Shown in pieces: positions 1-5,928 of a stretch of 8,709 nt of DNA; within the stretch, counting starts at the first letter, position 1, and the number at the start of each line of letters is the position of its first letter. The position numbers and the translations under genes were made by a program. Where the stretch lies: assembly GCA_002508705.1 (NCBI GenBank), contig DAYL01000021.1, positions 1 to 8,709 on the forward strand, given 5' to 3'. The notes below the pieces were generated by a model. The model saw only the letters and a program-made list of their open reading frames with translations, did not search any database and had not been told where the DNA came from. The DNA comes from Methanoculleus sp. UBA374. GTDB taxonomy: Archaea; Halobacteriota; Methanomicrobia; Methanomicrobiales; Methanoculleaceae.

Positions 1-170
1 CTGTTGATGAATTCATGGGCGTAGGTGCCCTTGGGGCATACCCTTCCCTCGTTGACCGGGGAGCGGGTGTAAGGTTGTGTGCCGACAACCTTCCCGTCCC
101 GGACGACGAGGTTGAAACTGCAGCCGGTACCGCAGTAGGGACATGTTGTCTGTACGTACTTGAGATCCAT
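1..170 (-). CDS. fdhA: Formate dehydrogenase alpha subunit, N-terminal part (runs off left edge)
   Basis: This is the first 56 residues of a molybdopterin/tungstopterin oxidoreductase; the rest lies beyond the left edge. The start is [17 protein letters not shown]. Cysteines 10, 13, 17 and 45 form the CX2CX3CX27C [4Fe-4S] site typical of formate dehydrogenase alpha subunits. The [11 protein letters not shown] segment around the fourth cysteine is characteristic of FdhA. In methanogens FdhA oxidises formate to CO2 and, with FdhB, reduces F420 or feeds heterodisulfide reductase in the cytoplasm. The ATG at 170-168 is preceded by GAGGT at 182-178, seven bases away, which supports this start. The catalytic Cys/Sec region is outside the window, so the type of active site cannot be read. 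Another formate-dehydrogenase-like oxidoreductase is a less likely alternative. Confidence 0.9.
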   Translation of the reverse strand, partial: MDLKYVQTTCPYCGTGCSFNLVVRDGKVVGTQPYTRSPVNEGRVCPKGTYAHEFIN

Positions 171-205
171 GGTAAAAACCTCGGATACACTAATATAGAC
201 AATTG

Positions 206-215
206 AAATATTTAA
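206..215 (-). promoter_or_regulatory. Probable TATA box of fdhA
   Basis: On the minus strand TTAAATATTT occupies 215-206, in an AT-rich patch of otherwise GC-rich DNA. Transcription starting about 25 bases downstream would begin near 185, just ahead of the GAGGT ribosome site at 182-178. That would give a short leader of about 15 nt before the fdhA ATG. The element is assigned by position and composition only. Confidence 0.5.
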
Positions 216-228
216 CACTAGTGCTTAA
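212..228. promoter_or_regulatory. Palindrome overlapping the fdhA promoter, possible operator
   Basis: The 17-nt element TTAACACTAGTGCTTAA contains the perfect 8-bp palindrome CACTAGTG at 216-223. TTAA flanks both sides, with one extra C on the right. It overlaps the upstream edge of the proposed fdhA TATA box and covers the place where TFB would bind. A protein bound here could block or assist initiation of fdhA. The regulator is unknown and the role is inferred. Confidence 0.35.
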
Positions 229-555
229 CAAGCGATTTTTTGATGAATAAGTGTGGGTTGTGTGCCCCCTTCACTCCGGGGGGTGGGTGCACTTCCCGGG
301 ATTACCGACCGGATCAATATTCGGGCCTGCCATCCGGGCCCATAGACCCGGACGCTCACAGGGCGCCGCCGTCGAGCGGTTCTCCTGCCCCGGTCCGGAG
401 CAGACTTCGATGAAGGCAGTTTCGGGAGGCACGCCCCCGGAGCACCGGACATGAGGGCCCGGGTCCTCGCTATGCCGGCCGTTCTCTTCGAGGAATGGGG
501 TTATTATTGGTGGCATACCATACTTTTCACACAGTTCCACAGGGGAGCAACCACC
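229..555. other. Intergenic region without a convincing gene
   Basis: Short open frames exist on both strands, but none shows a recognisable motif or a good ribosome site. From about 260 to 480 the DNA is GC-rich. It carries a small inverted repeat, TCCGGG at 333-338 and CCCGGA at 347-352, with an 8-nt spacer. A more AT-rich stretch at about 497-535 could hold the promoter of the plus-strand gene that follows. The region may be decayed coding DNA, but nothing identifies it. Confidence 0.4.
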
Positions 556-558
556 GTG

Positions 559-1155
559 ATGAAAAAACTGCCTGTCCCGCCCATGCTCGTCGACCTGGTG
601 GGAAACGCCCTGACGTCAATGGACGGTGTCGAGTTCACCGACCTCGCGGCCTGCCCGTCGTGCGGCGGTCCGGTGACGGGACATGACCTGCGGGAAAAAC
701 GGTTTGCCGTCCTGCTCGATGACGGAAAAGAGCGCACCATTCGGGTCAACGTGAAGCGGTTCTACTGCCGGCAATGCAACGCTCTCTGCTATGCAGACGC
801 GCCGTTCTACCCCGACACCCGCCTCGCATCGCCCATCGTCGACCTCTGCGTCGTTCTTGCGCAGCAGATGCCCTTCAACCGGGCGGCACACTACCTCCGG
901 GCGATGGGGATCGTCGTCGACCGGGGGACAATCCGGAATTACGCCTCCCGCGACTTCGGCGCGATCCCGGCAACAGAACTCTTCGGTCTTCCCCTACCGC
1001 TCTCCCTGCTGAACCTCGCCACCTTCGCCCTCGACCGTGAGCGGCGTCCCATCGTAGGGGCAGAAGCGCTCGCTGCCTGTGGTTTCCCACCCGCAGACCG
1101 GACAGCGCTTCACAACAGGAGTGCGCCCGAACAGCGGGATCAGTGGTATAACTAG
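559..1155 (+). CDS. Zinc-ribbon/HTH protein resembling a transposase N-terminus; possibly a remnant
   Basis: This encodes 198 residues from ATG 559; GTG at 556 is an alternative start. GGGGAG at 543-548 is the likely ribosome site. Residues 32-35 (CPSC) and 70-73 (CRQC, with another Cys at 77) form a zinc ribbon. Residues of about 100-132, ending near DRGTIRNYAS, look like a helix-turn-helix. This order resembles the DNA-binding front half of DDE transposases with an N-terminal zinc finger. No DDE catalytic domain follows, and no terminal inverted repeats were seen. Residues 146-198 lie antisense, codon on codon, to the small minus-strand membrane zinc-ribbon gene. The true gene may therefore have ended earlier, with the present tail being read-through of opposite-strand sequence. 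It is either a 3'-truncated element remnant or a stand-alone DNA-binding protein. The family is uncertain. Confidence 0.5.
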   Translation: MKKLPVPPMLVDLVGNALTSMDGVEFTDLAACPSCGGPVTGHDLREKRFAVLLDDGKERTIRVNVKRFYCRQCNALCYADAPFYPDTRLASPIVDLCVVLAQQMPFNRAAHYLRAMGIVVDRGTIRNYASRDFGAIPATELFGLPLPLSLLNLATFALDRERRPIVGAEALAACGFPPADRTALHNRSAPEQRDQWYN

Positions 1156-1254
1156 GAAGAGGAAGAAGAACGGAAACCCGAGAACAAACGACGCCGCCGT
1201 GATGACGACCGATGCCGCGAGCAGAACGAGGGTCAGTCGGAAGCGGTTTGCCGT
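994..1254 (-). CDS. Small membrane-anchored zinc-ribbon protein with apparent ACG start
   Basis: This is an 86-residue frame directly after mfnF, missed by standard start rules. It has no ATG, GTG or TTG start after its upstream in-frame stop. ACG at 1254-1252 sits six bases after a strong Shine-Dalgarno, GGAGGT, so ACG or a mutated ATG is the likely start. Residues 7-43 are strongly hydrophobic (LTLVLLAASVVITAA, then GFPFFFLFLVIPLIPLF), giving one or two membrane segments. Residues 51-72 form a zinc ribbon: CPVCG, then FCPYDGTPL, with Cys 51, 54 and 65 and Asp 68 in place of a fourth Cys. The C-terminus is acidic and short. It overlaps the mfnF end by 22 nt, so it is probably translated by coupling within the mfnD-mfnF operon. 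Its function is unknown. The zinc ribbon probably faces the cytoplasm if the hydrophobic part is a hairpin. It is antisense to the end of the plus-strand zinc-ribbon/HTH frame. Confidence 0.6.
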   Translation of the reverse strand, partial: TANRFRLTLVLLAASVVITAASFVLGFPFFFLFLVIPLIPLFGRTPVVKRCPVCGWETTGSERFCPYDGTPLTVEGEGGEVQQGER

Positions 1255-2159
1255 AGCGCCACCTCCCTCACCGCATACGCGGGCAGTGCATCCGAGAACT
1301 CTCCGAGTTCCTGTTCCAGCATGATGCCGTCCAGTTCACGGGCGAAAAGGTCCGCTCCTATCCCAGCCGTGATCACCTGCTCGGCGCCGCTCCGGAAGAG
1401 CGCACGCCCCACTGCACGGACGATCAGCGTTCTCTGGGCCTCCCAGAACTGCCTGGCCACCTGGAGGGCCCCGGACTCCCCGATCTCGTCGAGATCGGCG
1501 CAGACGACCCTGGCAAGCCTCCGGAGCGCTGCATCGGCGGTCTTTGCACCGTTATCCGGAGCCGGACAGGTATAGTCTTCCGGAGCGATATGGCCGAGCA
1601 CGAGATGCACATCGGCGCTTGCGGCGAAGTACTCGGTGCTCACCGGGGTTACCGTTCCGTCCAGCATCACCGACGACAGGATTGCGGCGACGTTCGTCCT
1701 GAGCATGCCGGTATAGACGAGATACTGTTTTTGCAGCCGCCGGGTGTCGGTCAGCCCTTTGAGACTCTCGAAGGAGTTGAGGGGAATGACGTCGGCAGTG
1801 GTGCTCCCCACGTCGAGGAGCACCGCATCGGCGTACTCTTCGCGCAGGTAATCCGCCGACGCCAGCCAGTTCGCAGCGGCAAGGTCCGGGACCGGCCGGG
1901 TATGAAACGCCGCGTCGGTGCCGTAGAAGGCGGCATCGGGGATGACCGCATGAACGGTCCCGACGATCCATTTGATGCCCTCAATCTTGCTTGCAAAACA
2001 GTCCGCCAGTTCTCCGCTCATCACCACGGCGGCGGGTTCCGCGTAGGGTTCGAGGAGTGCGGCAAGCGGGGCGCCCTGCCAGAGCGGGCAGTAGTGGATG
2101 TGCACACCGGCGTCGTCGACGACCTTGAGGTTCGCACCGCCGATATCGATGCCGATCAT
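1233..2159 (-). CDS. mfnF: Methanofuran biosynthesis enzyme MfnF (APMF-Glu synthase)
   Basis: A 308-residue protein of the family long annotated as an H4MPT-linked C1-transfer protein and related to hydantoinase/oxoprolinase A. In Methanocaldococcus MfnF joins gamma-glutamyltyramine to the diphosphate of aminomethyl-furanmethanol, releasing diphosphate and forming the methanofuran core. The N-terminus MIGIDIGGANLKVVDD is the first phosphate loop of the actin-like ATPase fold. DVGSTTADVIPL at residues 116-127 is the second, and the glycine-rich ITAGIG at 263-268 lies near the C-terminus. The ATG at 2159-2157 overlaps the mfnD stop as ATGA, so the longer upstream frame is not used and translation is probably coupled. 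The length fits the family. The gene continues into the small zinc-ribbon frame, with a 22-nt overlap. The role follows from family membership and from the adjacent mfnD. Confidence 0.87.
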   Translation of the reverse strand: MIGIDIGGANLKVVDDAGVHIHYCPLWQGAPLAALLEPYAEPAAVVMSGELADCFASKIEGIKWIVGTVHAVIPDAAFYGTDAAFHTRPVPDLAAANWLASADYLREEYADAVLLDVGSTTADVIPLNSFESLKGLTDTRRLQKQYLVYTGMLRTNVAAILSSVMLDGTVTPVSTEYFAASADVHLVLGHIAPEDYTCPAPDNGAKTADAALRRLARVVCADLDEIGESGALQVARQFWEAQRTLIVRAVGRALFRSGAEQVITAGIGADLFARELDGIMLEQELGEFSDALPAYAVREVALRQTASD

Positions 2160-3043
2160 GGCCGGCTGATCCTCCCGTCCGTGTCGAACCGCACCCTCCC
2201 GGAGAGATGGACCTCCGTCGGTCTTTTGCCGTGGGACGCAGCAACAAGGATATCGGCGATCTCCTCCTCCATGACGGCTGCGATGCCGACCAGGCTGGTC
2301 GTAGGTCTCGGGTTGACGTCCACTACGTAGATGCGGTCTTTGACGATGACATCGATCCCGGCATATCCCTGGCACCCGAGGATGTTCAGCGCCCGGACGG
2401 CCGTGGCGACGATCTCTTCCTCGCGCTCCGGGTGGACGGGCGTCTCGCCCCCGAGATACTGGAAACTCCCGTCTTCTGCGACGGCGATCTCCTGCCGGTT
2501 GACGGCGAGCAGGAGCGGGGGGTTGCCAGAGTAGAACTCACAGACGTCGCCGGTCACCCGGCTTCCCACAAGACTCACGCTCAGCGTCTCCCCCTCGATA
2601 TATGCCTGGGCGAACTCGCCGGCACCCGGCTCCCCGTCCGTCAGCCGGACCCCGCGGGCGCCGCAGCCCATGATCGGTTTGACCACCTGTCTCCCTTCAC
2701 CGGCATCGGGGGGGACCGCAACCCCGTTCCGGGAGAGGATTGCCGCTGTCCGTTGTTTGTTTGCGCAGACAGCCACATTCATACTGCCGCATCCGACGTT
2801 GTGAGTGAACTGTTCGAGGAGGTGCGTGTACCGGAAAAGGAGGTGGTCCGGTGCAATGACCAGCCCTACGTCGCACCCGGGCGCGAGCCTCCGGATCTCC
2901 CCCTCGAAATCGGGTCCCTCCGGGACCACCACGTCGTAGCCGCACCGGGCAAAACTCTCGCTCAGCGTGGCGAGCATGGCAGCACCCTCAGGCGCAAGGT
3001 CGGGGTCGTTGCATACGGAGTATTCGGCGAGAAGTGCCTTCAT
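2156..3043 (-). CDS. mfnD: Tyramine--L-glutamate ligase (ATP-grasp), methanofuran biosynthesis
   Basis: A 295-residue ATP-grasp protein. Family members ligate tyramine to the gamma-carboxyl of glutamate using ATP, giving gamma-glutamyltyramine, an early step to methanofuran. The N-terminus is MKALLAEYSV. Residues 119-123 (QVVKP) carry the ATP-binding lysine K122, followed by the glycine-rich loop GCGARGV at 126-132. GYAGIDV at 227-233 and VDVNPRPTTS at 241-250 supply the metal-binding Asp/Asn of ATP-grasp enzymes. The frame could extend upstream to 3124, but that extension (FIGWSLSHKN and onward) is unlike the family, so ATG 3043 is preferred. No clear Shine-Dalgarno precedes it. Its stop overlaps the mfnF start. 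Identification as MfnD rather than another ATP-grasp ligase rests largely on the mfnF partnership. Confidence 0.82.
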   Translation of the reverse strand: MKALLAEYSVCNDPDLAPEGAAMLATLSESFARCGYDVVVPEGPDFEGEIRRLAPGCDVGLVIAPDHLLFRYTHLLEQFTHNVGCGSMNVAVCANKQRTAAILSRNGVAVPPDAGEGRQVVKPIMGCGARGVRLTDGEPGAGEFAQAYIEGETLSVSLVGSRVTGDVCEFYSGNPPLLLAVNRQEIAVAEDGSFQYLGGETPVHPEREEEIVATAVRALNILGCQGYAGIDVIVKDRIYVVDVNPRPTTSLVGIAAVMEEEIADILVAASHGKRPTEVHLSGRVRFDTDGRISRP

Positions 3044-3113
3044 CGTAGTACAAGGTTGACCGCCGGAGACTTGACCCTGACGATCGGGCAGGTTTTTGTG
3101 ACTCAGGGACCAT

Positions 3114-3121
3114 CCTATAAA
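3114..3121 (-). promoter_or_regulatory. Possible TATA box for the mfnD operon
   Basis: In the 83-nt divergent gap between mfnD and surE, the minus strand reads GTTTATAGG around 3121-3114. Initiation about 25 bases downstream would give mfnD a leader of roughly 50 nt. On the plus strand the same sequence, CTATAAAC, ends only about six bases before the surE ATG. That is too close to be the surE promoter if surE starts at 3127. The assignment is weak. Confidence 0.3.
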
Positions 3122-3126
3122 CAAGG

Positions 3127-3918
3127 ATGAAACAAAAGATTTTGCTTACCAATGACGATGGAATCACGTCTGCGGGGCTCTGGGCGGCGTATGATGCGCT
3201 TGCGCCGATCGCCGACGTCACCGTGGTCGCGCCCGCCACCCAGCAGAGCGCCGTGGGGCGATCGATCTCCATCTTTGAGCCTATCCGTGCAACCCGGGTG
3301 GCGATGAACGGGGTGCCGGCATACTCGGTCGGCGGGAAACCAACCGATTCCGTGATCATCGGGCTGTTTGCCCTGAACCTGAACCCGGACCTCGTCGTCA
3401 GCGGCATCAATATCGGTGAAAACCTCTCATACGAGTCCATCATGACTTCGGGGACCGTCGGGGCCGCGCTCGAAGCGGCCAACCAGGGAGTGCCGTCCCT
3501 TGCCTTCTCGTTGCAGGTGGAGGACCAGGGCGATAAGTTCGACGATCCATCGAAGATCACGGATAGGTTCTCCGATGCAAAATTGGTGGTCCGCGAGATC
3601 TGCGGTAAGATTCTCGCAAACGGGTTCCCGGAGAATGCCGACGTCATCAACGTGAATATCCCGGCATCGGTGCGCGGCGGTTACGAGATCACCCGCCTTG
3701 CCGAGAAGCTCTTCTACACCGGCGTGGAGAGGCGCCTCGACCCTCGCGGGCGCCCCTACTACTGGATCGACGGGCCCCTGCACGAAGATGCGGAGGAAGG
3801 GACCGACGCGCACGCGGTGCAGAAAGGCAACGTCTCCATTACGCCCATCACGCTCGATTGTACGGCATATCGGGCCGCAGATCGCCTCAGGAGGATCTTC
3901 GGTGGAACGGATATCTGA
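3127..3918 (+). CDS. surE: 5'/3'-nucleotidase SurE
   Basis: A 263-residue metal-dependent phosphatase of the SurE family, which removes phosphate from nucleoside 5'- or 3'-monophosphates. The N-terminus MKQKILLTNDDGI holds the signature NDDG at residues 9-12, with D10 and D11 as metal ligands. S41 in PATQQSAVGRS and N95 in SGINIGEN are the other expected metal-site residues. KPTDSV at 71-76 and SGTVGAA at 108-114 match family blocks. The start is fixed by the N-terminal motif. AAGG lies only a few bases before the ATG, so ribosome recognition is unusual and the message may be nearly leaderless. The rpiA ATG follows 10 nt after the stop, which implies one transcript. A joint role in nucleotide salvage and pentose-phosphate supply is inferred. 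Confidence 0.93.
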   Translation: MKQKILLTNDDGITSAGLWAAYDALAPIADVTVVAPATQQSAVGRSISIFEPIRATRVAMNGVPAYSVGGKPTDSVIIGLFALNLNPDLVVSGINIGENLSYESIMTSGTVGAALEAANQGVPSLAFSLQVEDQGDKFDDPSKITDRFSDAKLVVREICGKILANGFPENADVINVNIPASVRGGYEITRLAEKLFYTGVERRLDPRGRPYYWIDGPLHEDAEEGTDAHAVQKGNVSITPITLDCTAYRAADRLRRIFGGTDI

Positions 3919-3928
3919 AGAGAGGACG

Positions 3929-4630
3929 ATGAGTACGGCGATGATTGCAGCAGAGGCGAAGCGGAATGCGGGGTATCGGGCAGCCGGGGCGGTCGAAGAC
4001 GGGATGGTCGTCGGTCTCGGCACCGGGTCGACCGTCTTTTTTGCGATGGAGCGGCTGGGGATGCGGATCGCCGGAGAGGGTCTGTCCATCGCCGGCGTTC
4101 CGACATCCTACCAGGCGGCCGTCCGTGCACACCGGTACGGCATCCCGCTCACGAGCCTCGACGAACACCCCGAGATCGATATCGCCATCGACGGGGCCGA
4201 TCAGGTCGATCCGGATCTTTGCCTGATCAAGGGACGCGGCGCGGCGCTCCTCCGGGAGAAATGCGTGGCGGACGCATCCCGAAAGGTGCTCATCGTCGTC
4301 GATCCGACGAAGATGGTCGATACCCTGAGTGCACCCGTCCCGGTCGAGGTGCTCCCGTTCGCCTCCGCAGGCGTCATCCGGCGCCTCGCTCTCCTCGGCG
4401 CCGAGCCGGTTCTCCGGGACGGCGTGAAGAAAGACGGCCCGGTTGTTACCGACAACGGGAACTTCATCGTTGATTGCGACTTCGGAGCGATCAAAAGTCC
4501 CCGGGTCCTGGAAAGAGAGATAGCCGCCATTCCCGGCGCGCTCGAGTGCGGCCTTTTCACGGCATACGGAGAAAAAATAACGGTTATTGTCGGTGAGGAG
4601 AAGGGTTGCCGCGTTGTGTCATTGCAATGA
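3929..4630 (+). CDS. rpiA: Ribose-5-phosphate isomerase A
   Basis: A 233-residue RpiA that interconverts ribulose 5-phosphate and ribose 5-phosphate. In archaea lacking the oxidative pentose pathway it supplies ribose for nucleotides. GTGST at residues 31-35 binds the phosphate. DGADQVD at 88-94 carries the active-site Asp residues. KGRGAALLREK at 101-111 contains the conserved lysine K101 and the general-base glutamate E110. TDNGNFIVDC at 174-183 is also typical. Gln92 stands where many bacterial enzymes have Glu (DGADEV). The start ATG at 3929 follows AGAGG at 3921-3925 and matches the normal family N-terminus; a longer frame from 3698 overlaps surE and is not credible. The 3' end overlaps the convergent regulator gene by 12 nt. 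Confidence 0.95.
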   Translation: MSTAMIAAEAKRNAGYRAAGAVEDGMVVGLGTGSTVFFAMERLGMRIAGEGLSIAGVPTSYQAAVRAHRYGIPLTSLDEHPEIDIAIDGADQVDPDLCLIKGRGAALLREKCVADASRKVLIVVDPTKMVDTLSAPVPVEVLPFASAGVIRRLALLGAEPVLRDGVKKDGPVVTDNGNFIVDCDFGAIKSPRVLEREIAAIPGALECGLFTAYGEKITVIVGEEKGCRVVSLQ

Positions 4631-4999
4631 GATGCATTCCCGCATCTTCTGAATGAGGTCCAGCTGGTGCCGGGCTTCTTTTTTCTTTTCCTTCTCGATT
4701 GTATCCATGATCTCCGTTATCGGACGGGAGAGCGTGTAGATCTTCACCGGCCGCCCTTTGCTCTCCGACTTGCTCTCGCGGGTGTCGATCCAGTTGCACT
4801 CCTTGAGGTAGCGCATGGCGATGCTGACTTCAGGCTGGCGGAGATCGGTGCCCCGCTCGATATCGCGAGAGGTTGCTTCATCGGTGTTCGCAAGGTATAC
4901 GAGCACTTTGGAGACATTCCTCTTGATACCGATACCCATGAGAAGTTCAGCGAGTTCTTCATCGCGTGGCGTAAAATACTGTATCTTGTCGGACCTCAT
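4619..4999 (-). CDS. Archaeal winged helix-turn-helix transcriptional regulator
   Basis: A 126-residue DNA-binding protein. Residues of about 27-67 form the helix-turn-helix core, with EATSRDIERGTDL followed by the recognition helix RQPEVSIAMRYLKE. Residues 68-90, ending GRPVKIYTLS, look like the wing beta-hairpin. Residues 92-122 form a charged helix (EKEKKKEARHQLDLIQKM), likely a dimerising coiled coil. The fold resembles TrmB- or ArsR-like archaeal regulators, but the effector and target are unknown; no ligand or metal site is evident. The ATG at 4999-4997 has GGTGA at 5008-5004 close upstream. The gene is convergent with rpiA. An inverted repeat around its TATA box could be an autoregulatory site. 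Confidence 0.8.
   Translation of the reverse strand: MRSDKIQYFTPRDEELAELLMGIGIKRNVSKVLVYLANTDEATSRDIERGTDLRQPEVSIAMRYLKECNWIDTRESKSESKGRPVKIYTLSRPITEIMDTIEKEKKKEARHQLDLIQKMRECISLQ
4676..4691 (+). terminator. Pyrimidine-rich, T-rich tract likely terminating surE-rpiA
   Basis: About 46 nt after the rpiA stop the plus strand reads TTCTTTTTTCTTTTCC. Archaeal RNA polymerase often terminates at such U-rich runs without a hairpin. The same bases on the other strand encode the lysine-rich KEKKKE segment of the regulator. Confidence 0.4.
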
Positions 5000-5009
5000 C
5001 CGTTCACCA

Positions 5010-5038
5010 TCAGATGATATCTATTGTTTTAAATCTGA
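5010..5038 (-). promoter_or_regulatory. Promoter of the regulator gene with flanking inverted repeat
   Basis: On the minus strand ATTTAAAAC at 5034-5026 is a TATA candidate, placing initiation near 5001-5008 and giving a very short leader. The arms TCAGAT (5010-5015) and ATCTGA (5033-5038) form an exact 6-bp inverted repeat with 17 bases between them. They bracket the transcription start and the TATA box. This geometry suits binding of a dimeric winged-helix protein, possibly the product of this gene. Confidence 0.4.
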
Positions 5039-5039
5039 C

Positions 5040-5316
5040 TATAAAAATATTATTATTTCAATAGGAGATTTTGCGATTGTGGTTGTTTTAAGAGAATCGA
5101 TGGAGCAATGGGTTGACGATAATTATCCGTTTCCTTACCGGATCATGCCCCCTTCGGCGATGAGGAGGTGATCTCCGGGAGAGAGAAGGAGTCCGGCTGG
5201 TTTACGAACCGGGGCCCAGCCGCCCGAGTCCCGGCCTCCTCTCACTTTCATACCGGAGAAGAGGGAATAACCGGGGGTCCGTACGACCAAAAAAAAGAGA
5301 AGGATATTTTATAGGA
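5040..5316 (+). other. Intergenic region with a plus-strand TATA element, tiny ORF and fold
   Basis: A strong TATA-like run, TATAAAAATATTA, occurs on the plus strand near 5040-5052. An ATG at 5100 opens a 23-codon frame ending at 5171 (MEQWVDDNYPFPYRIMPPSA and three more residues) with no clear ribosome site. Beyond it, GAGAGAAGG at 5181-5189 pairs with CCTCCTCTC at 5235-5243 with one mismatch. CGGCTGG at 5194-5200 pairs exactly with CCAGCCG at 5216-5222, nested inside. The stretch could be a small RNA, a leader peptide unit, or the 3' untranslated region of tbp read from the other strand. No known RNA family was recognised. Confidence 0.3.
5289..5296 (-). terminator. Poly-T terminator of tbp
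   Basis: On the minus strand eight consecutive T residues occur at 5296-5289, about 20 nt after the tbp TAA at 5319-5317. This is a typical archaeal U-tract terminator position. Confidence 0.55.
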
Positions 5317-5886
5317 TTAGATGAGCCCGAGACTGGAGAGTTCGGAGAGGATCCGCTGCACCGCACGCCTGGCGTCTTCGGGCACCTTGCCGCCGGTGAT
5401 GATCAGTTTGCCGGACCCGAAGAGGAGAACGACCACCTTCGGGTCGTCGAGCCGGTAAACGAGCCCGGGGAACTGTTCGGGTTCGTATTCGATTTTGTCC
5501 AGGTTGAACCCTACGGCAATCTTATTCAGGTTGATCGGTGTCCCGAGGTCTGCCGATGTGACGATGTTCTGGACCTTGTAGGTCAGTTTTTCAGGTTCGG
5601 GGATATCGATACCGAGTGCCCGCAGGTGCTCGCCGAGGATCTGCAGGCCCCGCGAGAGGCTGTCGATGCTCTTCGCACCGGTCAGGACGACCTTGCCGGA
5701 GCCGAAGACGAGTGCGGCGATCTTCGGGTCCTGCATCCGGAGAACGACGCCGGGGAACCGTTTTTTATTATATTCCGCGTCCTTCAACTGGGAGGCAAGA
5801 GAGGGGAGATCAAGCGAATCCGTCACTTTCGCGGAAGCGACGATATTTTCTATCTTGAGGGACTCCTCTGGTTTACGCTCATTCAT
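5317..5886 (-). CDS. tbp: TATA-box-binding protein (archaeal general transcription factor)
   Basis: A 189-residue TBP, normal length for archaea. It binds promoter TATA boxes and recruits TFB and RNA polymerase. It shows the expected two-fold repeat. Repeat one runs from IENIVAS (12-18) through RFPGVVLRMQDPK (43-55) and FGSGKVVLTG (61-70). Repeat two runs from VQNIVTS (105-111) through QFPGLVYRLDDPK (138-150) and FGSGKLIITG (156-165). The phenylalanines in these blocks are those that wedge into DNA. The C-terminus ends SSLGLI with no long acidic tail. The start MNERKPEESLKIENIV fits the family. It lies 42 nt after acs on the same strand but has its own TATA box, so it is probably transcribed independently. 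Confidence 0.96.
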   Translation of the reverse strand: MNERKPEESLKIENIVASAKVTDSLDLPSLASQLKDAEYNKKRFPGVVLRMQDPKIAALVFGSGKVVLTGAKSIDSLSRGLQILGEHLRALGIDIPEPEKLTYKVQNIVTSADLGTPINLNKIAVGFNLDKIEYEPEQFPGLVYRLDDPKVVVLLFGSGKLIITGGKVPEDARRAVQRILSELSSLGLI

Positions 5887-5908
5887 ATATATATCATGCT
5901 TAAAACAG

Positions 5909-5916
5909 TATATAAA
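5909..5916 (-). promoter_or_regulatory. tbp TATA box, implying a leaderless message
   Basis: The minus strand reads TTTATATA at 5916-5909, preceded by a C run (CCCC). The box centre is about 26 bases from the tbp ATG at 5886-5884. That is the usual TATA-to-start distance, so the transcript should begin at or next to the start codon. No Shine-Dalgarno is present, which agrees with leaderless translation. Confidence 0.65.
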
Positions 5917-5928
5917 GGGGATGGTTAT

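Noticed and set aside
2160..2375. 72-residue N-terminal extension of mfnF
   Set aside because: The extension is Arg/Gly/Pro-rich, lies inside mfnD in another frame, and the actin-like fold begins at the ATG that overlaps the mfnD stop.
3056..3076. TTGACC direct repeat between mfnD and surE as a bacterial-type promoter or operator
   Set aside because: The two 6-mers are short, 15 bp apart, and archaeal promoters do not use such elements. Nothing else supports a site.
2207..3130. 307-codon plus-strand frame opposite mfnD
   Set aside because: It is antisense to the ATP-grasp gene, lacks motifs and a plausible ribosome site, and runs into the surE start.
3698..3928. Longer rpiA start inside surE
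   Set aside because: The added residues are a frame-shifted reading of surE. A ribosome site precedes the internal ATG, and the family N-terminus matches that start.
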